A stretch of DNA of 64,000 nucleotides from Salinibacterium sp. ZJ70 (GCF_011751865.2 NZ_CP061770.1:62001-126000); one strand, 5' to 3'; counted from the first letter of the stretch, positions 25,904 through 34,230 are shown. The notes: generated by a model from the sequence alone, not told the origin. Program-made: numbers and translations.

Positions 25904-26165
25904 CCATGACCGAATCGCGCCGCTGCTCGCCGACGGCGGCGGCCTCACCGTCAACGTCATCGCCCCCGGCGCCACCGCGACCGACTTCGCGGGCGGGGCG
26001 CTGCTCAGCAACGCGCAGTACCGCGCGATGATCGAGGCGACCGTGGCGCTCGGGCGCGTGGGCGAGCCCGACGACATCGGGGCGGCCGTCGCTGCCGTGC
26101 TCGACCCGCGGATGGGATGGGTCACCGGTCAGCGCATCGAAGTATCCGGAGGGCAGCGGCTGTAG
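25904..26165 (+). pseudogene. SDR gene remnant, 5' stub plus last ~75 codons
   Basis: From about 25940 to the stop the frame encodes a typical SDR C-terminus (VNVIAPGATATDF, ALGRVGEPDDIGAAVAAVL, TGQRIEVSGGQRL). No nucleotide-binding motif, serine or YxxxK precedes it. An ATG at 25904 (MTES...) at the place expected for the gene start is in a different frame from the C-terminal part. The simplest reading is an internal out-of-frame deletion of roughly 500 nt that left the start and the end. The divergent MmyB-type regulator is its expected partner. Confidence 0.8.
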
Positions 26166-26198
26166 CGCGTCGAGCACGTATCGCCGCGCTGCGCCCGC

Positions 26199-27035
26199 CT
26201 AGAAGATCATCGGGCGGTCGTCGTCGTCCGCATCCAGTTCGAGGTCGACGACCACCGGCACGTGGTCGCTCGGGCCGTCGCCCTTGCGCTCGTCACGGTG
26301 GATGGATGCGTCGACCACGAGATCCGCGAACGCGCGCGAGCCGAGGATGAAGTCGATGCGGAGCCCCTCATTGCGGGGGAAGCGCAGCTGCTTGTAGTCC
26401 CAGTAGGTGTAGCCCTCGGGCACGATCGGGCGCACCACATCCGTGAGCCCGGCCTTCTCGAATGCGCTGAACGCGCTGCGCTCCGGCGGCGAGATGTGGG
26501 TGGAGACGCCGGGAGTGAACGTCGGGTCGCCGACATCCGAATCCAGTGGCGCGATGTTGAAGTCGCCCATGAGCGCGAGTGGCAGGTCGGGGTTCCGGGT
26601 GAGCCAGTCGTGCACGTTGCCGGTGAGCGTCGCGAGCCAGTCGAGCTTGTACGCGTAGTGCGGATCGTCGAGCGCGCGGCCGTTCGGCACATACAGGCTC
26701 CAGAGGCGCAGGCCCTCGATCGTCGCGCCGATGGCGCGCGCCTCGATGGGCAGGTCGTGGCCCTCATGGCCCTTCAGGAACCCGGGCTGATCGGGGAAGC
26801 CGATCTCCACATCCTCGATCGGCAGGCGCGACGCGATCGCGACGCCGTTCCACTGGTTGAGTCCGTGCAGCACCACCTCGTAGCCGGCGTCCTCGAACGC
26901 CTGCATCGGGAACTGCTCGGGCTTGCACTTGATCTCCTGGAAGGCGACGACATCGATGTCCTCGCGCACCATCCAGTCGATGGCGCGGGCATAGCGGGTG
27001 CGGATCGAGTTGATGTTCCAGGTGGCGATGCGCAT
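26199..27035 (-). CDS. xth: Exodeoxyribonuclease III
   Basis: A 278-residue AP endonuclease/exonuclease III of the EEP fold. Active-site segments are present in order: TWNINSIRTR, FQEIKC, SLYVPNG, GDFNIAP and GPSDHVPVVVD. It cleaves at abasic sites in base excision repair. The C-terminus has an acidic DADDDDRP run. ATG 27035 has TAGCGT 6 nt upstream; GGAG lies only 2 nt from the ATG, too close for normal pairing, so a leaderless start is likelier. Confidence 0.92.
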   Translation of the reverse strand: MRIATWNINSIRTRYARAIDWMVREDIDVVAFQEIKCKPEQFPMQAFEDAGYEVVLHGLNQWNGVAIASRLPIEDVEIGFPDQPGFLKGHEGHDLPIEARAIGATIEGLRLWSLYVPNGRALDDPHYAYKLDWLATLTGNVHDWLTRNPDLPLALMGDFNIAPLDSDVGDPTFTPGVSTHISPPERSAFSAFEKAGLTDVVRPIVPEGYTYWDYKQLRFPRNEGLRIDFILGSRAFADLVVDASIHRDERKGDGPSDHVPVVVDLELDADDDDRPMIF

Positions 27036-27041
27036 GGCTCC

Positions 27042-27047
27042 ACGCTA
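27042..27047 (-). promoter_or_regulatory. Candidate -10 (TAGCGT), leaderless start of xth
   Basis: TAGCGT ends 6 nt before the ATG at 27035. Confidence 0.5.
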
Positions 27048-27069
27048 GCGCCCTGATCCGTGGGACCCT

Positions 27070-27825
27070 GTGGCGGTGACGATGAAGAACGAGCTCGCCG
27101 AGAAGAAGCGAAACGAGCGGGGTGTGCGCGAATTCAGGATCAGCCTTCGACGCGCGTTCAGCATCCCGGTGTTGGCCGGCATCGTCGGGTTCGCACTGGT
27201 CGTGGTATGGGGCATGTTCGAGTCCGCCGCCGACCCGGACGGAGACACCCGGTGGGGCTACGTCGTTCTCCTGTCGCCCGTCGCCCCCACCGTGTTCGCC
27301 GTACTCCTGCTGGCGTTCTCCCGGCGTCCGGGAATCGTCAGGGAGGGCCTGCAGCGCTCCCTGTTCGTGAGCCTGCCCGTCGGGCTGCTGTACGGCGTCG
27401 TCGTGGGCGTCGTCTTCGAACTGCCCGTCTTCCGCGAGGCGATCGTCTTCGGACGCGACGGCGGCCATTCCATGTGGCCGGAGGGCATCGGCAACCCGTT
27501 CCTCGCGCCGGCGATCGGCGGCGCAGGTTTCGCGCTGCTCGCCGGCGCCGCTGCGGTCGTCTGGCTGCTCCTGCCCCTCGTCGCGATCCTGCGGCCGGAA
27601 GACCTGGGACCCCGCGGCCGGGGCACCCGCGACGAACACGGCCGCTACCGCCGCGCGCTGGTGAGCTACGTGCGACTCAACGTGGCTGTGATCGACGTGG
27701 TGCTTCTCACGGCCATCGCGTTCCCGCTCGAATGGCATCCGTGGTCGTGGATCGGCGTCGCGGCGAGTGTCGTGCTCGTCGTGCTGCTCTTCCGGCAGGG
27801 ACGAATCGCGTTCGCGAAGTGGTGA
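27070..27825 (+). CDS. Hypothetical membrane protein
   Basis: A 251-residue protein (from GTG 27070) with a basic N-terminus (KNELAEKKRNERGVREFR) and about six hydrophobic segments. No family is recognised. GTG 27076 and ATG 27082 are equally possible starts; none has a clear ribosome-binding site. It is divergent from xth with a 34-nt gap and upstream of pyrE by 50 nt. Confidence 0.7.
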   Translation: MAVTMKNELAEKKRNERGVREFRISLRRAFSIPVLAGIVGFALVVVWGMFESAADPDGDTRWGYVVLLSPVAPTVFAVLLLAFSRRPGIVREGLQRSLFVSLPVGLLYGVVVGVVFELPVFREAIVFGRDGGHSMWPEGIGNPFLAPAIGGAGFALLAGAAAVVWLLLPLVAILRPEDLGPRGRGTRDEHGRYRRALVSYVRLNVAVIDVVLLTAIAFPLEWHPWSWIGVAASVVLVVLLFRQGRIAFAKW

Positions 27826-27875
27826 GTCCCCGCTCAGAATCCGCTCCTGGGCCCTGGCGCTCTAGGCTGGTGGGC

Positions 27876-28430
27876 GTGACTGACGCCCGCACCCAGCTCA
27901 TCGAGTACATCAAGAACGATGCCGTCTTCCACGGCGATTTCACGCTCACGAGCGGCAAGAAGGCCACCTACTACATCGACCTGCGCAAGCTGAGCCTCGA
28001 CCACCGCGCGGCTCCCCTCATCGGCCAGGTCATGACCGACCTCATCGCCGCCATCCCGGATGTCGCGGCGGTCGGCGGTCTCACCATGGGTGCCGACCCG
28101 ATCGCCTCCGCCGTGCTGCACCAGGCGGCCGCCCGCGGGCTCGCCTACGACGCCTTCGTGGTGCGCAAGGAGCCGAAGGATCACGGACGCGGACGCCAGG
28201 TCGAGGGACCGGACCTTGCCGGCAAGCGCGTCATCGTGCTCGAAGACACCTCGACGACCGGCGGCTCGCCGCTCAAGGCCATCGAGGCGCTCGAGAAGGT
28301 CGGCGCTGAGGTCGTGGCCGTCGCGGTCGTCGTCGACCGGGCCACCGATGCGCAGGCGCGCATCGAAGCCGCCGGCTACCCCTACCTGGCGGCGATCCGG
28401 CTCGCCGACCTGGGCCTCGAGCCGCAGTGA
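27876..28430 (+). CDS. pyrE: Orotate phosphoribosyltransferase
   Basis: Adds phosphoribose to orotate in pyrimidine synthesis. The 184-residue protein has FTLTSGKKATYYIDLR near the N-terminus, VRKEPKDHGRGRQVEG in the catalytic loop and the PRPP motif VIVLEDTSTTGGS. GTG 27876 (an in-frame GTG at 27870 is the alternative) has TAGGCT 7 nt upstream (27863-27868) and no Shine-Dalgarno. Confidence 0.93.
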   Translation: MTDARTQLIEYIKNDAVFHGDFTLTSGKKATYYIDLRKLSLDHRAAPLIGQVMTDLIAAIPDVAAVGGLTMGADPIASAVLHQAAARGLAYDAFVVRKEPKDHGRGRQVEGPDLAGKRVIVLEDTSTTGGSPLKAIEALEKVGAEVVAVAVVVDRATDAQARIEAAGYPYLAAIRLADLGLEPQ

Positions 28431-28455
28431 CCCCCGACCCCCGACGAGACCGACG

Positions 28456-30225
28456 ATGACCGATCGACCCGATGACGAGTTGACGCCGAGCGACTGGCTC
28501 GCCGCGCAGTTCCCGAAGCCCGCTGGCGACCCGCCGACGACTCCCACGCCGACCCCGACCACGCCGCCGTCTGGCGTACCCGGGGCGGGTGCCCCCGCCG
28601 CGGGTGCGGTCCCACCCCCCGCGGCGCCGCCCACCTTCCAGAGTCCGCTCGTGAACCCCTTCACGACCCCGCAGGCGCAGCAGTACCAGCAGCCGCTCGT
28701 GTCGCAGCCTGCGCCCTCCCAGCCCGCACCGTCGCAGCCTGCTGCACCGCAGACGCCTCCGGTGCAGGTGCCGCCCACGATCCAGCAGCCCGTGGTGCAG
28801 CCCCCTGCCTCGCCGCTGGCAGCCGCGTCCGCACCGCAGCCACCGTCGACCGAGCCGCAGAACGCCGCGCCCGGCGGGTTCGCGTGGGGGCTCGCGCCGG
28901 GCGGATCCGTGCCGCCCGCGGCTGCGACGACTCCGCCGCCCGCAGCTCCGGCTTCACCCGATGCGGGTGCGCCTCTTCCGCCTCCCGTCGGCGCCCCGGC
29001 CTTCCCTTTCGCCGCTCCCGACTCCCCGTCAGCGAACCCGATCTCGTCGACGCCGCCCGTGGCATCGACGCCGCCCTCACCGGCCTTCGCTGGCCCGCCC
29101 GCCGCGAGCGTGCCGCCCGCCGCGAGCGTGCCTCCTGCATTCGGCGTGCCTTCTGTCGCGAGCGTTCCTCCTGCGGCCTCGGGTCCGGTCGCTCCGTCGG
29201 CGATGCCCGCGCCCACGCCGCCGCCGCTCATCGAGCCGCCCGCAGCGGAAGCCGCCCCGCCCACAGCCTGGACGCCGAGCTTCGACCTGCCGGCACCCGC
29301 GCCGGCGACGTCGTCCGCGCCCCCGCAGCCGCCGTCGTGGGAGCAGCCGACGCAGGCGATCTCGTTCCTGCCCGAGCCGACGCAGGCGATGCCGTCGCCC
29401 ACCGTCGTGTATCCCGCGGTGCCCGACGATGGCCCGAGTGCCGCCGAGCTGCTCGGCGCGGCACCCGCACCTGCCGAGGCAGCCGTCGACCCCGCCGCCG
29501 CCGCGCCCGTCGACGACTCGGCCCTCGACTCGCTCTTCGGTGAGCAGAACTTCCGTGACTACGAGAGCGAGCCTCCCGTCGTCGTCGCCGAGCGCCCGCC
29601 GCTCGCCGATCGCGTGAACCCCGGCCACATCACGAAGCGCCAGAAGGTGCTGCTGTGGGTCGCGGGTGGCGTCGTGGCCGTGCTCGCGCTCGCGGCCCTG
29701 TTCCTGCTCGGCACGCGTCTGCCCGCGCTCACTGCCGCGGAGCCGACGCCCACCCCCACGGCGACCGAGACGGCTCCCACACCTGACCCGGAGCCCACAG
29801 CGCTGCCCGTCGGGCCCGTCGAGCCGGGCGAATACGCGTGGGACGAGCTGCTCGGCGGCGAGTGCATCGATCCGTACAACGATCCGTGGGTCGAGGAGTT
29901 CACGGTCGTCGACTGCGCCGAGCCGCACCGCGCCCAGATGGTGATGCGCGGAACGTTCGCCCCCTCTGCGGAGGGCGTCACCGACGATCCGTTCCCGGGC
30001 GCTGACGCGCTGCAGGGTCAGCTCTCGCTGCTGTGCTCGGCACCGGGCGTGATCGACCTCGCGGCAGCCGGGCAGTACCCCGATGTGCAGTTCCAGGGCT
30101 CCTACCCGCCGAACGAGGAACAGTGGGCCGCGGGCGACCGCACCTACTTCTGCTTCGTGAGCCGCGCGTCCGGCGAGCCGCTCGTCGGCTCGGTCGCGGT
30201 GCCTCAGGCCCCGCCCGCCGCCTGA
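28456..30225 (+). CDS. Pro/Ala-rich membrane protein with septum-formation-type C-terminal domain
   Basis: A 589-residue protein. About 370 N-terminal residues are low-complexity Pro/Ala/Ser/Gln-rich and cytoplasmic, with short repeats such as PPAASVPPAASVPPA. A single membrane helix follows (VLLWVAGGVVAVLALAALFL), then a Thr/Pro linker and an extracytoplasmic domain with the GECIDPY...VDCAEPHRAQ pattern of the 'septum formation' family and four cysteines. It probably acts in the envelope; the family name does not prove a division role. ATG 28456 is 25 nt after pyrE. Confidence 0.78.
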   Translation: MTDRPDDELTPSDWLAAQFPKPAGDPPTTPTPTPTTPPSGVPGAGAPAAGAVPPPAAPPTFQSPLVNPFTTPQAQQYQQPLVSQPAPSQPAPSQPAAPQTPPVQVPPTIQQPVVQPPASPLAAASAPQPPSTEPQNAAPGGFAWGLAPGGSVPPAAATTPPPAAPASPDAGAPLPPPVGAPAFPFAAPDSPSANPISSTPPVASTPPSPAFAGPPAASVPPAASVPPAFGVPSVASVPPAASGPVAPSAMPAPTPPPLIEPPAAEAAPPTAWTPSFDLPAPAPATSSAPPQPPSWEQPTQAISFLPEPTQAMPSPTVVYPAVPDDGPSAAELLGAAPAPAEAAVDPAAAAPVDDSALDSLFGEQNFRDYESEPPVVVAERPPLADRVNPGHITKRQKVLLWVAGGVVAVLALAALFLLGTRLPALTAAEPTPTPTATETAPTPDPEPTALPVGPVEPGEYAWDELLGGECIDPYNDPWVEEFTVVDCAEPHRAQMVMRGTFAPSAEGVTDDPFPGADALQGQLSLLCSAPGVIDLAAAGQYPDVQFQGSYPPNEEQWAAGDRTYFCFVSRASGEPLVGSVAVPQAPPAA

Positions 30226-30244
30226 GACGCACACGCCAGACGAA

Positions 30245-30274
30245 GAATGCCCCGCGATCGCTCGCGGGGCATTC
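30245..30274 (+). terminator. Bidirectional hairpin terminator
   Basis: A 13-bp perfect stem (GAATGCCCCGCGA and its complement) around the tetraloop TCGC lies between two converging genes. Confidence 0.8.
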
Positions 30275-30289
30275 TCACGTGACGGGGTG

Positions 30290-31075
30290 TCAGGGAAGCA
30301 GCTCGTGCACGCCCGGGAGGATCTCGTCGGGGCGGAACGGGTAGCGCTCGATCTCCTTCTGGTCACTGATGCCCGTGAGCACGAGGACCGTATGCAGGCC
30401 AGCCTCGATGCCGGCGACGATGTCGGTGTCCATGCGGTCGCCGATCATCGCGGTGGTCTCCGAGTGCGCGCCGATCTTGTTCATCGCCGAGCGGAACATC
30501 ATCGGGTTCGGCTTGCCCACGATGTAGGGATCCTTGCCGGTCGCCTTCGTGATGAGCGCGGCGATCGCACCCGTCGCGGGAAGGACGCCCTCGGCCGAGG
30601 GGCCCGTCGCGTCGGGGTTCGTCGCGATGAAGCGCGCGCCGCCGATGATGAAGCGGATCGCCTTGGTGATCGCCTCGAACGAGTAGTTGCGCGTCTCGCC
30701 GACGACGACGAAGTCGGGGTTCGTCTCCGTCATCACGAAGCCCGCCTCGTGCATCGCTGTCGTGAGGCCCGCCTCACCCATGACGAACGCGGTGCCGCCG
30801 GGGATCTGGCTCTTGCAGAAATCGGCGGTCGCCAGGGCACTCGTCCAGATGCGCTCCTCGGGCACGTCGAGCCCGGATGCGCGGAGTCGCGCCGCGAGGT
30901 CGCGCGGCGTGAAGATCGAGTTGTTGGTGAGCACGAGGAACGGGGTGTCGGTGTCGACCCAGTGCTGGATGAGCTCGGGCGCTCCCGGCAGCGGCTGGTT
31001 CTCGTGCACGAGCACGCCGTCCATGTCCGTCAGCCAGCTCTGGACGTGCGCGCGGCCGTCGTGATGGGTGGTCAT
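30290..31075 (-). CDS. HAD-IIA family phosphatase (NagD-like)
   Basis: A 261-residue HAD hydrolase. The nucleophile motif is DMDGVLVHE, the second motif VLTNNS, the lysine is in VGKPNPMMF and the final acidic motif is GDRMDTD. The cap-domain arrangement is that of NagD/PGP-type sugar-phosphate phosphatases. ATG 31075 is preferred because TACGCT lies exactly 6 nt upstream; an in-frame start at 31129 would add a leader of poor character. Confidence 0.88.
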   Translation of the reverse strand: MTTHHDGRAHVQSWLTDMDGVLVHENQPLPGAPELIQHWVDTDTPFLVLTNNSIFTPRDLAARLRASGLDVPEERIWTSALATADFCKSQIPGGTAFVMGEAGLTTAMHEAGFVMTETNPDFVVVGETRNYSFEAITKAIRFIIGGARFIATNPDATGPSAEGVLPATGAIAALITKATGKDPYIVGKPNPMMFRSAMNKIGAHSETTAMIGDRMDTDIVAGIEAGLHTVLVLTGISDQKEIERYPFRPDEILPGVHELLP

Positions 31076-31081
31076 GCTCCC

Positions 31082-31087
31082 AGCGTA
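31082..31087 (-). promoter_or_regulatory. Candidate -10 (TACGCT), leaderless start of the HAD phosphatase
   Basis: TACGCT ends 6 nt before the ATG at 31075; GGGAG between them is only 1 nt from the ATG. Confidence 0.5.
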
Positions 31088-31138
31088 TCGAGGTGAGCTC
31101 ACCCCGATGGCCGCACCGCCCGTCCGCACGGCGGAGGG

Positions 31139-32353
31139 TCAGCCGAACAGACGCTCCGACGCGATCCGCGCCCCCTCGGTGAGCGAGGCGACCTTCGCCC
31201 AGGCGATGTCGGGGTGCACGCGACCGCCGAGTCCGCAGTCCGTCGAGGCGATGACGTTCTGAGGCCCGACGACCGAGGCGAACGCCTCGATGCGGTCGGC
31301 GACGAGCTCCGGATGCTCGACGACGTTCGTCGAGTGACCGACGACGCCGGGGAGGATCTTCTTGCCCGCGGGCAGCTCGACGTCGCGCCACAGCTTCCAC
31401 TCGTGCTCGTGGCGGGCGTTCGCCGCCTCGAACGAGTACGCGCCCGCGTTCACGGAGAGCATGAGGTCGATGATGTGGCGGAACTCGAGATCCGTCGTGT
31501 GGGGACCGTGCCAGCTTCCCCAGCACAGGTGGTAGCGGATCTGATCCTGCGGCAGGTCGCGCAGCGCCCAGTTGAGCGCCTCGAGGTTCTCGCGTGAGAA
31601 GGCGCGGTAGTCCTCGATCGACGGCTCGGGGTTGATCTGGTCCCAGTTCTCGGCGAGCGAGGGGTCGTCGATCTGCAGCACGAGGCCCGCCTCGATGATC
31701 GCCACGTACTCCTCGCGGAGCGCCTCGGCCCACGCCCACACGTAGTCCTTCTCGGTGGCGTAGTGCTGGTTGAGCACGCGCGCCGCGGATCCGGGGGCGA
31801 TGCTCGTGATGAACCCGGTCTCGAGGTCGTTCGCCGCGAGGGCGGCCTTGAGGTTGGCGATGTCGGCGGCGACAGCCTCCAGGCCGATGTAGCGCAGCGG
31901 CCCGGTGGCGCTCGGGAAGGGCGTCGCCACGCGTCCTGTGGGAACCGTCTCGGCGTCCGCATACACCGCGGGGAACGCGCCGCGATCGCGGCGGTCGGTG
32001 AACGACGTGAGGCGGATGTGCCCGGGCTCCGAGTGCACGGGGGCCTGGGTGAGGGCGTTCTCCTCGGTGAGGGAGAGGCCCGAGACGCGCTGGAACGAGT
32101 ACGACCACCAGGCGCCGTAGTCGACGGCGCTCGACATCGCCTTGCCGAACTCGCCGTCGCCCACGAGCGTGAGTCCGGCGGCCTTCTGCTGGGCTACGAG
32201 CCCGCCCACGGCGTCGGCGACGAGTGCGTCGAACTCGGGGGTGCGCTGCAGGGTGAACCCGTCGTCGGCGAACGTGCGCGCGCGGTTCGCGGCGATCAGC
32301 TCGGGCGTGCGGGGGAGGCTGCCGGCGGTCGTGGTCTCGATGCGCCCTGTCAT
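31139..32353 (-). CDS. Core-MetE-like cobalamin-independent methionine synthase family protein
   Basis: A 404-residue protein equal to only the C-terminal catalytic half of MetE. The zinc/homocysteine ligands can be placed: H275 and C277 (YHLCWGSWHG), E309 (YSFEAANARHEHEW) and C373 (STDCGLGG). The N-terminal half that binds the polyglutamyl folate tail in full MetE is absent, so the methyl donor may differ. The start is secure: AAGGAG lies 8 nt before ATG 32353. It is monocistronic, with a 149-nt upstream region containing an inverted repeat. Confidence 0.85.
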   Translation of the reverse strand: MTGRIETTTAGSLPRTPELIAANRARTFADDGFTLQRTPEFDALVADAVGGLVAQQKAAGLTLVGDGEFGKAMSSAVDYGAWWSYSFQRVSGLSLTEENALTQAPVHSEPGHIRLTSFTDRRDRGAFPAVYADAETVPTGRVATPFPSATGPLRYIGLEAVAADIANLKAALAANDLETGFITSIAPGSAARVLNQHYATEKDYVWAWAEALREEYVAIIEAGLVLQIDDPSLAENWDQINPEPSIEDYRAFSRENLEALNWALRDLPQDQIRYHLCWGSWHGPHTTDLEFRHIIDLMLSVNAGAYSFEAANARHEHEWKLWRDVELPAGKKILPGVVGHSTNVVEHPELVADRIEAFASVVGPQNVIASTDCGLGGRVHPDIAWAKVASLTEGARIASERLFG

Positions 32354-32407
32354 GAGCGACTCCTTTGCGTGTACGGCGGTGCCGTGTCGGATGGAATCGC
32401 AGGCGGT

Positions 32408-32426
32408 GTCCGGTTCGAACCCGGAC
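32408..32426 (+). repeat. Inverted repeat upstream of the core-MetE gene
   Basis: GTCCGG and CCGGAC flank TTCGAAC, 55-73 nt upstream of the core-MetE start. It could be an operator or an RNA hairpin in the leader. It looks like a tRNA T-arm, but no acceptor or anticodon arm can be paired around it. Confidence 0.4.
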
Positions 32427-32502
32427 GCGAGGCTTCGCGTGATGCTCTGCGTCCCTCCATCATGCGCCTGGTCACGGGTCGTGTGACAGCGGATGACGCG
32501 CG

Positions 32503-33456
32503 CTATATGGCGGCGGCGATCTCCGATGCGCCGATGTCGTCCGCGTCGTCCGCGTCGTCTGCATCCGCCGCGTCCGTCTCGATCGGCGTCTCGAGGATGC
32601 GCGCATGCGGCAGTCGGGAGCGCATCACCTCGACCGCGGCGAGGTTGGCGTCGATGAGCAGGAATCGCCGCTCGAGGTCGCGCGCGACCGCACCCATGGT
32701 GCCGGATCCGGCGAACATGTCGAGCACGGCGTCGCCCTTCTCGCTCGACGCGGCGACCATGCGACGGATGATGCCCTCGGGCTTCTGGGTGGGGTAGCCG
32801 GTGCGCTCGGCGCCGCCCGTGGCGACGATCGTGTGCCACCAGACGTCGGTCGGCAGCTTGCCGCGCTCCACCTTCTCGGGGGTGACGAGCCCCGGTGCCA
32901 TGTAGGGCTCGCGATCCACCTCGGCGTTGTCGAAGTGGTAGAGCTCCGGATCCTTCACGTAGACGAGGATCGTGTCGTGTTTGGCCGGCCAGCGCTTGTT
33001 GGTCTTGCCGCCGAAGTCGTACGCCCAGATGAGCTCGTTGAGGAAGCACTCGCGCCCGAACAGGGCGTCGAGCGCCACCTTGGCGTAGTGCGCCTCGCGG
33101 TAGTCGAGGTGCAGGTAGAGGGTGCCGCGCTCGTCGAGCAGCCGCCACGCCTCGGCGAGCCGCGGTTCGAGGAAGCCCCAGTAGTCCTCGAAGCGGTCGT
33201 CGTAGCCGTAGAGGGTGCGCACGACGGTGCGGTAGCGGTTGCCGCCGAAGCCGTGCTTGGCGCCCTCCGGGTCGCGGATGGTGTCGACCGCGCGGTGCTT
33301 CTGGGTGCGCCCGGTGTTGAAGGGCGGATCGAGGTAGATGACGCGGAAGCTGCCGCTCGGCAGGCTGCGGACGACCTCGAGATTGTCACCCCACACGACG
33401 GTGTCGGGGCTGTGCGCGTGCCACGCATCCGGAGTCCAGATCGTGTCGGCGGGCAT
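32503..33456 (-). CDS. Site-specific DNA methyltransferase (N4-C/N6-A, beta class)
   Basis: A 317-residue amino-methyltransferase. Catalytic motif IV YLDPPFNTG (D43-F46) comes before the SAM motif DMFAGSG (246-252), the order of the beta class, and TGYPTQKPEGIIRRMV is motif X. No restriction enzyme gene lies beside it, so it appears to be an orphan. The C-terminus carries an Asp/Ala run encoded by tandem 9-bp units. ATG 33456 has TAACCT 6 nt upstream. Confidence 0.88.
   Translation of the reverse strand: MPADTIWTPDAWHAHSPDTVVWGDNLEVVRSLPSGSFRVIYLDPPFNTGRTQKHRAVDTIRDPEGAKHGFGGNRYRTVVRTLYGYDDRFEDYWGFLEPRLAEAWRLLDERGTLYLHLDYREAHYAKVALDALFGRECFLNELIWAYDFGGKTNKRWPAKHDTILVYVKDPELYHFDNAEVDREPYMAPGLVTPEKVERGKLPTDVWWHTIVATGGAERTGYPTQKPEGIIRRMVAASSEKGDAVLDMFAGSGTMGAVARDLERRFLLIDANLAAVEVMRSRLPHARILETPIETDAADADDADDADDIGASEIAAAI
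32536..32566 (-). repeat. 9-bp tandem repeat in the methyltransferase 3' end
   Basis: Three and a half near-identical copies of GTCGTCCGC encode the DADDADDADD stretch. Such units can gain or lose copies by slippage without changing frame. Confidence 0.6.
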
Positions 33457-33462
33457 GGGCTG

Positions 33463-33468
33463 AGGTTA
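33463..33468 (-). promoter_or_regulatory. Candidate -10 (TAACCT), leaderless start of the methyltransferase
   Basis: TAACCT ends 6 nt before the ATG at 33456. Confidence 0.5.
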
Positions 33469-33556
33469 ACAGCCCACACGGGGAGGGCCGCGCGAGGCGA
33501 GCCGGGTGTCGACCCGTCGCTCCCGAAGCCGACAGCTCCTCCTGTGCCAGGGGCCG

Positions 33557-33562
33557 TACCCT
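33557..33562 (+). promoter_or_regulatory. Candidate -10 (TACCCT) deciding the SpoU start
   Basis: TACCCT lies 3 nt before ATG 33566 but exactly 6 nt before the in-frame GTG at 33569, favouring GTG as first codon. Confidence 0.45.
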
Positions 33563-33568
33563 CGGATG

Positions 33569-34201
33569 GTGGACAACGAGTCGGATCGCGCACCCGTCGG
33601 CGTGGGGCCCTGGCCGGGCGGGCGTGGTGCCTGGCCGGTCGATGAGCGCTACGACCCCGAGCTGCTCGAGAACGGCGATGCGCGCAACGTCGTCGACCAG
33701 TACCGGTACTGGCGACTCGACGCGATCGTCGCCGACCTCGACGCGCGTCGGCACCCCTTCCACGTCGCGATCGAGAACTGGCAGCACGACCTCAACATCG
33801 GCTCCATCGTCCGCACCGCCAACGCCTTCCTCGCCGACGCCGTGCACATCATCGGCAACCGCCGGTGGAACCGCCGCGGCGCGATGGTCACCGACCGCTA
33901 CCAGCACGTCATCCACCACCCGACGATCGAGGACTTCACCGCGTGGGCGCAGGGCGAAGGGCTCATGATCATCGCGGTCGACAACCTCGACGGGGCCGTG
34001 CCCGTCGACGCCTTCGCGATGCCCGAGCGGTGTGTGCTGCTCTTCGGCCAGGAGGGCCCAGGGCTCACGGATGCGGCGCTCGCCGCCGCCGACGCGCACG
34101 TCGAGATCCGTCAGTTCGGGTCGACGCGGAGCATCAACGCGGCGGCCGCGGCGGCCATCGTGATGCACGAATGGGTGCGGCAGCGGGTCCCCGCGAACTG
34201 A
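33569..34201 (+). CDS. SpoU/TrmH-type 2'-O-ribose RNA methyltransferase
   Basis: A 210-residue SPOUT-class enzyme. The three motifs are present: NIGSIVRTANAF (motif 1), CVLLFGQEGPGLT (motif 2) and STRSINAAAAAAIVMHEW (motif 3, the SAM knot). An N-terminal extension of about 60 residues precedes the catalytic domain. The RNA target (tRNA or rRNA) cannot be told. GTG 33569 is preferred over ATG 33566 and over earlier in-frame starts because of the TACCCT spacing. Confidence 0.88.
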   Translation: MDNESDRAPVGVGPWPGGRGAWPVDERYDPELLENGDARNVVDQYRYWRLDAIVADLDARRHPFHVAIENWQHDLNIGSIVRTANAFLADAVHIIGNRRWNRRGAMVTDRYQHVIHHPTIEDFTAWAQGEGLMIIAVDNLDGAVPVDAFAMPERCVLLFGQEGPGLTDAALAAADAHVEIRQFGSTRSINAAAAAAIVMHEWVRQRVPAN

Positions 34202-34230
34202 CATCCGGCCTCCTCGCGCGGAACGTTCGA

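Noticed and set aside
24907..26031. Plus-strand 374-codon frame across the hydrolase and MmyB genes
   Set aside because: Shadow frame with no recognisable domain; both minus-strand genes show full family motifs.
32408..32426. tRNA T-arm-like sequence (GGTTCGAACC within a stem)
   Set aside because: No 7-bp acceptor stem, D-arm or anticodon arm can be paired around it on either strand.
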